A DNA stretch of 64,000 nt, from NCBI RefSeq assembly GCF_030272615.1, contig NC_081405.1, positions 612,185,065 through 612,249,064 of the forward strand, read 5' to 3'. Origin of the DNA: Cryptomeria japonica. Its lineage: Eukaryota > Streptophyta > Pinopsida > Cupressales > Cupressaceae. A program made the translations under genes and the position numbers. The stretch's first letter is position 1. Every line of letters begins with the position of its first letter. Shown piece after piece: positions 24,331 to 36,600 of the stretch. The notes under the pieces were generated by a model. It did not search any database and was not told the DNA's origin. It worked only from the letters and a program-made list of their open reading frames with translations.

Positions 24331-24364
24331 TCTCTCATTTCTTGTTGGAAATAAGTCACAACAA

Positions 24365-25076
24365 CCCTTATGGACTAGCTATGACTCAAACCTAGGACCT
24401 TCCATTTGTTGTTGGAGCGCTTTATCAATTGAGCTATTAAACCCTATTTGGCTAGCCCAGCATTGGTCTAGGTGTGACTTATTTCCAATACCTTATAAGC
24501 TACAATATATGTATGATTGAGGCTACTAGCTTGGATTTGATACCACATGTTGAGCTACAACTTATATGGAACAAATAGGACTTGAATCGAGGACCTTCCT
24601 TTTTCTATTAGAGTGGTCTACTAATTAAGGTATTGGAATCTTTGTGGCCAACCCATTATTGAATTGGGTGTGGCTTATTTCCTACACCCCCTTAAGCCAC
24701 ACTATAGGTGTGTAGGGATACTAGCTTGACTCTTATACCAAATGTTGAGATACCACTCATATGGACCAACTAGCGCTCGAACCTAGGGAGTTCCATTTAT
24801 TGTTGAAGTTCTCTTCCAATGAAGTTGGTGGCTCCTCTTTGTCCAACCCATGTCAATCCAAGTGTGGCTTATTTTGAATAACCTCCTCTCGTTAAGTCAT
24901 GTTGCAAGTTCTTGGGACTCCTAGCCTAGCTTTGATACCACATGTTGAGCTATAATCATATGGACCAGTTAGTACTCAACCTAGGACCTTCTATTTGTGC
25001 TAGAGTGTTCTACCAAATTGAGCTAGTTGCCCCTTTGTGGCTAGTACATCATCAATTCAAGTGTGGATTATTTCCA
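24365..25076 (-). repeat. Tandem array of tRNA-derived SINE-like units (about 197 bp, 3.6 copies)
   Basis: Four units start near 24371, 24562, 24759 and 24957. The shared anchor TACCACATGTTGAG recurs near 24541, 24736 and 24936, so the period is about 195-200 bp. On the minus strand each unit has an A-box-like stretch (clearest TAGCTCAATTTGGTAGAA near 25010 and TAGCTCAATTGATAAAGCG near 24425) followed about 25-35 bases later by a B-box-like stretch (GGTTTGAGTC, GGTTCGAGCGC). The head resembles a tRNA and the body TTGTAGCTCAACATGTGG is non-coding. Head-to-tail tRNA-derived units are unusual. No real tRNA fold is claimed. Confidence 0.55.
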
Positions 25077-25245
25077 ACAATAGATGAATGCTCAACTAGA
25101 GATGACTTGATGAGATGGTCATTTTTAATGTTGCTATTATGCTCCTTGATTCTAGTTTTGAAGGGTTGTCCTATATCATTAATATAAGGAAGGCCACATG
25201 TGCAAAAAAAATTATACACACTTGAGTTAAGGAGGAATTCAACAA
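25077..25245 (-). pseudogene. Penelope-like element GIY-YIG endonuclease fragment
   Basis: One minus-strand frame reads SSVYNFFCTCGLPYINDIG and then QPFKTRIKEHNSNIK with KSSLVEHSSI. This matches the C-terminal endonuclease of Penelope-like retroelements: V-Y-x-I-x-C-x-C-G-x-x-Y-I-G, then T(R)xxxTRxKEH and KSALAEH. The second motif is degraded (YIND-IG for YIG-x-TG). Such elements have been reported in conifers. The reverse transcriptase is not visible upstream, so it is a fragment. It ends against the tandem array. Confidence 0.6.
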
Positions 25246-26458
25246 GGTCTATTGGAGATGGGATGTAATCATGGAGGGGGAAATTAGTTTGAATGCATAA
25301 TTAATGCCTCTTGAAATGATAATCTTAGAGATTTTCTAGGAGAGATAGTAAATATCATTGAAATTGTTGTTTGCCCATTTCAAAAACAAACTCACCATCC
25401 CTATTAACTACTTCCTACCTTGTGTCCTCTTTTCTTTCTTCTTCCTCTAAATTTTCTTATTCCTCATTCTGGTTGTGTGCTAATTCTTGTTTGTTTCCCT
25501 TGTTGTCAATTATTTTCTCTCCTCTATCAGATCCCTCTCCCTTTTGGTATGCTTTAGTTTTGGTTATTTATCTGATTTTCCTTGCTACCCTTTTCATCTT
25601 GTTACTTCATCTTTGATATGTATATAGATAGATATATTCTTCGTCTCTATATATACTCCCTCTCACATGTTTTGTTGTATGGTTGCTTAAATTATTTATT
25701 TAATTTACTAGTTCTTTTTTACTTTCTATCAATTTTTCCTTTTTTATGTTTTTGCTTTCTTTTTCAATATTATTTTCAATTTTCCCTTTTTTTTAGTATT
25801 TCATCTTCTTGTTACATAATGATATATAATCTCTATGATTATCTATACTATTATGCATTTTTTTTTTAACTTTTACTATTATTATCTTTACTTTGTTAAT
25901 TTATTTATTATTTTTTAAGTTTCCAACCTTATTTTTATTGACATATAGATTCACAACATCTTTAATTTTATTTATTTTATTTTTCAATTGAGTTTTTAAG
26001 TTTATTCTTTTTTAATCTGTTAGGATCCTTTTTCTTATGTCCCTATTTCCTTTTTATTTTTTATCTTCTCAGTCAATCTGTGTTCTGCTTGTTTTGTATA
26101 TATACTCGAGTCTTCCAATTTTCCAATATTATTCAAATCTTGATGATGGATTATGTAGTATGATCTAAAAATTCCAATTCTTAAACGATTTGATATACTT
26201 TTATCTAGAAAAAAAATTAAAACCATTTTGGGTTGTGGAAACATCATTTTTTTGATGAGACGGTTTATTTTTTATTATGGGTAAAATGGGTTTTAAAGGG
26301 GCCTCAAAAATCTTTACAACAAAAGACATCCAACATAGTAAACAAACAACAAGAAGTAGCCAAAAAGATAGATTACCTCAAAACAACAAGCAAGCTTTCA
26401 CAAACTAGAAGCAACCAACAATAAATACAATTTCAACCAAGTTGCCAACAAAACAAGG
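25246..26458. other. Intergenic, pyrimidine-rich then A-rich
   Basis: 25370-26040 is strongly T/C-rich (long TTTTATTT and CTTCTT runs); 26270-26458 is A-rich. Short open frames reflect this composition. No domain or boundary seen. Confidence 0.5.
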
Positions 26459-27010
26459 ATGACCAACTACACCACCTTTAAACCGTTCCTAAGGCTCCCA
26501 AAACTCAATACTTGGGTGTGGGAGGCACAAGCATGTTTAGGACGACCTCTTTTCCTTCTTTGGACAATCATCCATGGTATATTATTCTCCAAAGATTCAT
26601 ATCAAGGTGAGAGGGGAGGGCTATCCTTTACTACCCCCAAAGGTGATGAAGTGGTTTGTTTTTATTTTTCTCTATTTGGATTAACTCTACGTTGTGTCAT
26701 TTTCATTCACAACTTTGTTTTGTGGATGGTATTTGCAAGTTTTGTTAATACCTTTCAAGGGAAGCCTAGTTGGAATATACCATATAGTGGTGTTGTGTTT
26801 GATCTCAAGTTCAATCACGCTTTCCATATTAGATATTATGCTTCTCAAAGATTTTTCGAAGAAATTCTAGCTGTGAACAAGAGTAGAAATTCTAGTGTAT
26901 TTTGCATGAGGGTGTTGATGGGAAAATACTTAATCTCAATCTTGAGGCATGTGTATCACAACTTATGGTGCATGAATAGACTCTTTGTGCCCATTCCTTC
27001 TCTTCAATAA
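26459..27010 (+). CDS. Unrecognised ORF, 183 codons
   Basis: An open frame without any motif I recognise. It is aromatic- and hydrophobic-rich, with stretches such as LFLLWTIIHGILF and CVIFIHNFVLWMVFASFV that could be membrane-like. No neighbouring exon or element frame is evident, there is no homologue in this window, and codon use is not clearly coding. It may be chance or part of an old element. Low confidence. Confidence 0.15.
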   Translation: MTNYTTFKPFLRLPKLNTWVWEAQACLGRPLFLLWTIIHGILFSKDSYQGERGGLSFTTPKGDEVVCFYFSLFGLTLRCVIFIHNFVLWMVFASFVNTFQGKPSWNIPYSGVVFDLKFNHAFHIRYYASQRFFEEILAVNKSRNSSVFCMRVLMGKYLISILRHVYHNLWCMNRLFVPIPSLQ

Positions 27011-27376
27011 TGTTTTGTGTGCATGTGATTTCAAACAATGATTATATTTTGTTGGGTGTTGTTGTACACAAATTGTTAAGTCCTCTATTTTTCCTTAGGC
27101 TGCTTCTTTCTTTCACTATGATTATTTATTACATTTTGTCAATCTATTGTTCAATATGTAGAAAACCTTATGTTCAATATTAGGAATGATAACCCAAGAA
27201 TTATTGTCGAATAATTATATTAAGTTTTTATTTCTATTTATATTTAATAAAATAAATTTCAACTTATAACCTAAATTTAAAGTTTAGAGAGAGAGAAACT
27301 AACTTTTGATTACTCATTTCATGCCAACAATTTAAGGATATCATGTGTTCTTGGGGAGTTATGCTTAGGGCTTAGC

Positions 27377-28480
<1,104 letters not shown>

Positions 28481-30200
28481 CTATTGTAAACATAACATGA
28501 GCCTGTTGGTAATGGAACTTGGTTATCTTCCTACTTCAAAGGTTTTATTTTAGTTATGATTAGATCCATGTAAGTGGATGCAAAGTGAACTTGAAGCTAT
28601 CTCTTCTCCATTGACACCTTTTGTTGCACAAACAACATCATTTTCTAAATGGCCATTTAATTGATCTCTTGTACTACACAAATTTATGCAAAAAAAAAAC
28701 CATTTTTTTCCAAATTGACCTTCCACACCTCTTTGGTATACCCATTGCACACCAAGGTGCAATTGCTAGTATTAATATTATGATGAATATAAACAAATAT
28801 TAGTTTACTAATCATACAATTGTGTATACTTAAAATATAGATTATAGATGATTGTTGTTTTGTCAAATTACTTATACGTGTTTATAATTCATTTAAATAT
28901 TATATTAACGACTAATTTTTTTTCCACGTTCTATTCGTATCAATCATTTACACTTATTTCTATGGTTGAATTAAATCTCAATTTAAATAATGAAAGTTTA
29001 TATTTAACGATTATAATTTTTTATATCTATATGATAAAGTCTCCAAGATATCATCAAAGCAAACAGAGACCTACAAAATGATCTCTCAACATTTTTGACA
29101 TAAATATCTCAAAATATAAATATGATAGTTTAAATATATTAAAAAATGTTGTATAAAATTTTTAGTCTTTTAAATTTATCAACAACAAAAAGATAAACCA
29201 TTAGAAGGATGAGATATTTGTGCAATGTATAAATGAAAATTGGAAGAATTTGTTATAAGGATGAGATATTTGTGTAGTGTATAAATGAAAATTGAAAGAA
29301 TGTGATTTTGATGGATGAGACTTTTACACATAGTTGTTTAAACTGAGACGATTTGTTGATTTATTATGCCGAGAGGCATCTACAATGACATACAAATATT
29401 CGTAAACAAAAAATTGATTTTGGATGAATTTGACGTGTAGATGAGAGGTAAATGCATGCATGTTCCAATTTCTCTATAAGTATTATTTTATTATTCTGAA
29501 TAAAAAAGAATCATTGCCACTTGTCTCTAAGTATATGAAACTGTTACATCTTTGATGAGAGTGAAAGATTGCATCATTATTCAGCCCCATGTCCTTGACA
29601 ACTAATAAACATGCAAGACAATTATGTGATATCTCTCGGCATTATTTTAAATATATGTTCTTTAGAATATAGATATACTAGTATGTACCCTTATTCAAAA
29701 AGGCAATGACTATTCTCCATATAAAAACTGTACAATTGTTAAAACACAAATTTTGTATGGAAAATAGACAGCTCCATTCAAAAATAAAAACATAAATCTT
29801 TTTTCCATAAAATAAAGTGAAAAACTGAAAAAGAACTCTCGGGAATAAACTGTAATTTTTAGCGAAAAAAGGGAATTGAATCAAAACCCAAACGCGGGTT
29901 ACCATCAATCGACATGATGTCGCTTCCAACGACCATTCATACACGTAATGACTGTTAGTTGGATTCACTCGAATTCTCAAACCTAACGTTACTCTTCACA
30001 CGTGTGTACCAGTATACATCCAAATATTAAAGCTCTCTTCCTTTAAGCGACACAAATCTCGTTTATATATTCACCAGATTCTGGTCAGGCAATTACGCTA
30101 CCTCACAACAAAACAATAGTAAATGCTAGATCCTACACCTTATCTTAGCAGTATTGTCAACAAGGTATAATCCCAAATGCTAAAAATATTCCTACACTCT
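28481..30200. other. Intergenic, upstream of the SERINC gene
   Basis: AT-rich. A 62-bp near-tandem doublet around 29200-29300 (AAGGATGAGATATTTGTG followed by GTATAAATGAAAATTG) is the only structure noticed. The 100-codon frame on the minus strand (29678-29980) has no recognisable domain. Confidence 0.5.
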
Positions 30201-30208
30201 TTCTGAAA

Positions 30209-30217
30209 TATAAATAG
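30209..30217 (+). promoter_or_regulatory. Candidate TATA box of the SERINC gene
   Basis: TATAAATAG lies 286 bases before the start codon. If it is used, transcription would start near 30240 and give a leader of about 260 bases containing two upstream ATGs (30257 and 30280). This is a sequence match only. Confidence 0.35.
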
Positions 30218-30256
30218 CAAAATCAATTTTAAAAGAATTCGCAAAATCAAATTTAC

Positions 30257-30483
30257 ATGAAAAATTATGTAGAAAACTCTTGGATATTCCCCTTCGAAGA
30301 AAAACTCCGGATCTTAATCGCTTATCCTCCTCCTCCTGTTGTCTTTACTTCAATTCAGCTCAGGGGTATTCTAAATATTTTGAAAATTTTCAGTATAGCG
30401 AACTGGGTAGAGAGAAAAGAAGAATTAAAGAGTTGGGTATTGAGTACCTTTCGGAAATTTTCATTACAGTAGCGTGGGTATAA
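30257..30483 (+). other. Candidate upstream ORFs in the SERINC leader
   Basis: Two overlapping frames, 30257-30472 (71 codons) and 30280-30483 (67 codons), both end before the main ATG at 30503. They would be upstream ORFs only if the leader starts before 30257, as the TATA candidate suggests. No conserved uORF peptide is recognised. Confidence 0.25.
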
Positions 30484-30502
30484 AAGTGAAGAAGAATTAA
30501 AT

Positions 30503-30662
30503 ATGTGGGCAGCTACTTGCTGTTGTGGTGCGTGCACGTCTATTGCAGGAGGCATCTCAAAAAGATCTGCGCGGCTTGCCTATTGTGGGTTATTTGCACT
30601 TTCACTCATACTTGCATGGATTTTGAGGGAGGTTGCTGCTCCTCTCCTGAAGAAAATCCCAT
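30503..30662 (+). CDS. SERINC: SERINC exon 1
   Basis: From MWAATCCCGACT to the first base of the Trp codon in KKIPW. Donor CCAT|GTAAG. Includes the Cys-rich N-terminus and the first transmembrane helix (LAYCGLFALSLILAWIL). Confidence 0.9.
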
Positions 30663-33600
30663 GTAAGATTTTTAACCATTTTTTCCCAAATGCATATTTT
30701 GCAATTTTTTGTTTTTCAGTTTTTTCATATCGGTTCAATTGCATATATTCTGGTTTATCGCTTTTTCTACTTAAAAGCTTATCCTAATCGCTCACCTACA
30801 ATCTCCCAAAGTTTTCATCGTATTGAAATTTAGCTTTTGTTCATAAAGCTGAGCAGTTCAACATCATCTTAATTTTCTAATTATCTCATGTAAATTTTTT
30901 TATACAGTAGTATGTACTTTTATAGGTTCAATACGACCTTGCCTGTCGGAGGGTTTTTCTTCGAGAGCAAGCTGGTTCATGTCTAAGGTTTTTGAACTGT
31001 GTGGGGGTTGAAGGGGGTGTTCTGGGTTCACCCGCACCCTCACAAGGTCCAAACCTCTGGAGGGCTGGTGACTGGTAGAGTGTCCATCAGTGCTCAAGCG
31101 ATGCCTGTAGGCTTGAGACCTAGTTGGTACATGAGTTGCAACATAGTGCCAATATAAGCAATCAGATATGCTTAGCCATATTGCGAATCTGAGAATGGGA
31201 GTTGAAGGTCTAATGCAACTCTATTAAGGTTCCTTGTAAAAGGAGAATCGATCAATGATAGAATTCCCAACATTGCCAATGAGAGATTTTAGACATCATT
31301 GCAGGAAATGTGATAGCACCAGACAGGATCAGTGCAGTGCACCCGAACACACTAATGAAGGAGCATCTGGTTCCATGAGCGATCTTCCATCACCAAAATT
31401 TAAAATAAAACATACAAATAAGTTCCAGAGCAATAGTTTTCAGTAGTTGCACAAAGGTTTGTAGTGGCTGCACAACTGTTCTTGGTTGCATAATTTCATT
31501 TGACTTTTTGTCAAACACTTGGCATACAAATTCCTCAAGCCATTTCAATTAGAATGAAGTAAATGGAGTGCAAGCGTTTTTTTCAAGATTATGTGGCAAG
31601 ATTCGTTTGGAATAAAATGGGAGTTTCAAACTCAAGTAATAATAGTCCCAACATGAAGACAAATCCACTTGGAAGATGAATGGTCAGTCTTTGATGATTG
31701 GAGATCATTACCCATTCATTCATGAGGACATATGCAGAGACATGTGCAGGTCATTCTTGAACGAAAATGTGCCCTAAATCATGGTAGAAGGGAATATGCT
31801 GGCAACAAAGGAAAAGCAATAGAGTAGGGGTGTAACAGAGGAAGAGGTTGACCGTCTAGAATATGAGAGACATTAGGGCAAAACAAAGATTAAACAAAAG
31901 AAGAAAATGATCTGTTTATCATCCTTCTTGAGGCGTAGAATGGTCCTATGTCATTTTCCTTCTTTTTGTAAAAGTTTTAGTTCTTGTCAACATGACTGTA
32001 AGCCAAATAGAAAGGCTAAAAGTAATTTCAAATCTGTTCTGGCATCCTCCATTCCAAAGAACGGCAACCGGTAAAAAGCAAGGAGTCACAACAGAGTAGA
32101 GCAACACCAAATAGAGCAAAGAGCTAGGCAGTCACCATATATTTGATCTACTTCTTGGTTTTTCTAAAACATTTTCCAGACCTTTGTTTTTTCTTCACAC
32201 AAATAGAATCTAATTAGCCCTCTGCCTTAAAGAAAATCTTTCTAAGGTAATAGAGTTTTCTTCTTTCTGTTCATCCATGCAATTCTTTTGTTCTAATTAA
32301 TTCTAATATAAAAGGAAACTGTACACTGCTCTAAGATACATTTTACCTAGTTTGCAAATATGAAATGCATTTGGATGGGTAGGTAGTTACAGTTATGTTT
32401 TACGGCATGGAAGTGAAAGTGAAAGTTTTTGGTGGAGTCATTGTATCAAATGGCTAGCATGTCTTGACTTGCAACCCGTAGATGCATACACCCTAATCAA
32501 TAATCCTATTTAGCGTATAGTAGAAGGACATTGGAACATTTTGGAAGCTAAACCTGCATTTGCTTTGGTTTGAAATTGTCCAAAGCCTTAAGTAGATTTA
32601 GCTATGCATTCCATCTGGTTGTAGACATCCCCAAAAGTCTTTTTTCAAGGGACAATTTATTAAAGACATTTTGTCAAATAGTTGAAATCCGTGTTGATTT
32701 TCTTATACCCACCCACTAGACCAGTACGGCTACTTGTAGCTAAAACACAAGCAAATCTCACATTATCAAGGTATGTTCTGGGGAACCTCAAGCTCAAAAA
32801 GTTAGAGACATCCTTGCCTCAGTCATACATTGTACAATGCCCACCGTGCAATATACACATTCATTGACACTACAGTTGATTTGGGTTTTTTATGCGCCCA
32901 GATTGTAACGCTTTGAATCTATTATTTTTGTTGCTAGATTTATGTTTAATTTAACATTTTAAATTTTATTTGCATGGAAAAAACTTGATGAATCTCAAGA
33001 AAACAAAAGATAATAACAGACATATATATGTGTGTGTGTGGAAATTTCGTTTCTTATCTGCAACCCCTTGGACACTATTCTCCCCAACAATACTATTGCA
33101 TTTGCTGTTTCTGATTCTCCTGTAAGGGCCTTGCTGGTGAAGGTGAGGGTTGTTCCTTCTTGCATTAGGATGACACCCAGTCCACTTCCCAAATCATCAC
33201 TTTCAGTGACAAATGACTTGGAGAAGTTAGGCATAGAAAGAACCGGTGTAGTGCACATAGCTTGCTTGAGAATTTCAAAGGCCTTTTCCACCACTTCTGA
33301 TCACTGAAAGGCATCCTTTTTCAACATGGCTGTAAGTGGAGCTGCAATTTTCCCTAAGTCCTTGACAAATTTTCATATCTTACAGCATGGTGTCAAAGCT
33401 AGGAGATAGGCATGTTCATTCCATATGTGTCTTGGCAGGTCATGTTGGAAGTTCATTCCGCATTCTATAGAAGTTCAAAGCTGTGAAAGGCCAGTGACTC
33501 AGTGGTGGAACACTTAGGAGTGCCAATAGGGGCTCCTAGTTTTGCATATAGCCGGTTGATGTCTCATGACATCTTCTCCTATCTGTTATCTTCCCAATTT

Positions 33601-36600
33601 CATATTCTTTCCAAATCTATATGCTTTATGATCAGGGTAGTAATGTCACAGCTAGAATTAAAGAATTTGTTTTATAAAAATTGGGTGTACAAACTATTTA
33701 AAAGTTTTGACCCAAATGCAACCCTTCTACACAGACCTTCTAATTCATGTTCTTTTGGGGCTATGCCACAGAGATCAAACAATTGGCTGGACTTAAGTCA
33801 GTTGCAGATTTGTATGGTACAAATACAGCAGAGTAAGAAAATCCATGGTGTGGGTTGCAACCTTATGTCTACATGTTGGCAAACCCAGAACTATGCTAAG
33901 TTTGACTTAAAAAACAATCAATGCCTTATTCTGAGGTCAATTATTTCCTCCAGGCCTGGTCCCTAAATAAGTAATGTTGTTATTAGACTTAATATTGTGG
34001 TCTGTAATATTGAAATTTCTTTCAAAGGCTGAGAGCAACCTCCCACAAGATTTAATTATAATGCTCAATATGTTGCAGTTAATTTTTAGGAATTTGTTTG
34101 ATTTCACACCATTGACGTGTTGATACCAGTAAGTAAACTTTGAGACTCAAGGACTATCTAGATCAGTCAATCCTTGCATGAGTATTAAATAATTTTTTAG
34201 TTGGCTTCAGAAGACAAAACTGAACTCTCTCTGCCATAAAGAAGCAATAATATTGAATTATTTATTTTTGTTAAGATTCTAATATTATTTATGAGGTATG
34301 TATTTACTTATGGAGCAACCAAAACTCGCTTTTTCCATTCCAATCCTTCCTATTTAATCCCTACCATTTTATTTGGCTTTCTGTTTGGTATTTCAAGGTG
34401 GTCTTGTGAGAACTTCCGCTATAAGAAAAGGAAAGGTTAATTGACAATTTGCATTCCTTGCAGGGATCAACAATTTTACCAACACGCCTTCAACGGAATG
34501 GTTTCAGACAGATGCTGTGTTGCGTGTGAGTCTGGGAACTTTTTTGTTTTTTGCAATATTTTCCCTCATAATGATTGGGATTAAGACCCAGAATGATGTT
34601 CGAGATGGCTGGCATCATGGTGGATGGATTGTGAAGATGATTTGTTGGTTTGTGCTGGTAGTCTTGATGTTTTTCCTTCCCAATCTCGTCATAAGTGTCT
34701 ATGGTAAATACTAAATACCATACTTAAATCACATTTTAAATGTCAGTGTTAATGAAATCAAGTTGCATTGTGGAAATCTAATAATTTTAATCAAGTTGCA
34801 TTGTTAATTTTATCATCATGGATTGTGGAAATCTAATAATTTTAATCAAGTTGCATTGTTGTTAATTTTATGAATAGATACAAGGAAATTATAATTCATT
34901 TTAGTAGATGACAGTATACTACATGTTAGTATTGTCTATATGAGTTTCAGTAGTTTTTCCCCCTTAATGAAGATTTATAAAGCTAACGGGTATAAGTTAT
35001 TCAATGGCAGCGACATTGTCAATTTTTGGTTCTGGCTTCTTCTTGCTGATTCAAGTGATAATGTTGCTTGATTTCACACATACGTGGAATGATGCATGGG
35101 TTGCTAAGGATGAACAATTTTGGTACACACTTGTTTTTCAATTATTTAAACATCTGAAGTTTGCAGTCTTCCTATCTTCTTGTTAATAGCTATAACTCTT
35201 GTATTTCAACATAACTACTGAGAAGCAGTTGCTATCCTAATCGTACTCAGAGATTCCAGAATCTTTGTAATTTATGTTTTAGATTGGACTGTGTAAACCA
35301 GTTCTTTTCTAGTTGTAATCATATATTTACTTGCAGGTACATAGCATTGCTTGTTGTATCACTTGTCTGCTACATTGCAACATTTGCATTTTCTGGGCTA
35401 CTATTCTACTGGTTCAATCCCTCAGGAAATGACTGCAGTCTCAATATTTTCTTCATTGTAATGGCATTGATTCTTGCATTTGCATTTGCAGTCATTGCAT
35501 TGCATCCTAAGGTACAGTGACTCTTGCTATTGATTTTACAAGTATTTAAAGTTTCAATATGTCTGAACAAAAGATTTCCAAATCAAGAACTATGCTCTGT
35601 TTGAACAAAATATGGCAAATAGGATTTGTTTTTTCTTATTGATGCCAAGAGTACTTACAGCTTCGACAGTTTGTGCTTCAACTTTCACAAATCTTCGCTT
35701 TTATTTAAAGGAACATGGTTGCATTGGTTCTTATGAATTCAGCGAATTATGGGAACAAGCCATCCTATCCATCTGCCTTCTAAAAGTCAGCAGCCACCTT
35801 GAGATATTCCCAAATACTCGATAAAAAGATCTACTTTTTCTTGTGAGGACATTACCAAGTTGGGACTGGTCAAAGCTGTAGGGAGATATGAATCGTGTAT
35901 TCTGATTACTCTTTAGAGTTTGATTTGTTGGCCCTAGATGCCATTTTATCTTGGGTACAGGCTAATCTCCACACAAAATGGCACTCCAAAAAACTTCAGA
36001 TCTGCAAAACACAACATTTTTTTGTCGGATTTTTTTGTGGTTTAACAGCAATGGGGATGCAGAGTATGAAGATTTGACTTCTCAAAATTTCGCAGAAATC
36101 TGTTACGTTTTGCGATTTTTGAAAACTGTACGACATGTCATTTTGTGTGGAGTTTAGCTGCTTCCTTTATCTTGTGGCCAGTCTAAGCTTTTCGAATGTA
36201 CTCTTCCAACACTAATAGCTAAATTTCAGGTGAATCCCACTTAGAGAATAAAAAGTAGTCCCTGAATACCTCTTTTATGTGCTGATGAGTTTAAAAAGTA
36301 ATCCCTGAATACTTTTTTTATGTGTTGATGATCAGGATGCAACAAGGCATCTATGGTTGGATGCTACATAACTGAACTTTTTACTTCTCTTCAATGAGAG
36401 TCATTTGTAACTTGTTCACTGTACAATTGCCTTAAGAGAATAACAGCTCTCCTCATTAATGAGAAGTCAAAACTTTAAGTTATGTAGCATTAAGCAGTGC
36501 TATGGTGCATCCTGATGGCTGGATAGCTATTTCCTCGATATTTCATGCATAGATGAGCCAATGGTTTGTGTTTGTTTTTATATTTCTACCATGTAGTGCT

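Larger units (their letters stand above)
30663..34463 (+). other. SERINC: SERINC intron 1 (3.8 kb)
   Basis: Long first intron from GTAAG to TTGCAG. It contains a SINE-like piece (31055-31130), a decayed gypsy RT/RNase H fragment on the minus strand (32995-33370), and open frames without domains. Splice phase joins the T of exon 1 to GG of exon 2 to make Trp. Confidence 0.85.

Noticed and set aside
24942-25187. 81-codon plus-strand frame
   Set aside because: Overlaps the tandem array and is antisense to the Penelope-like fragment, which has the recognisable motif.
33502-33966. 154-codon frame in SERINC intron 1
   Set aside because: No domain, lies in an intron beside a gypsy fragment; probably chance.
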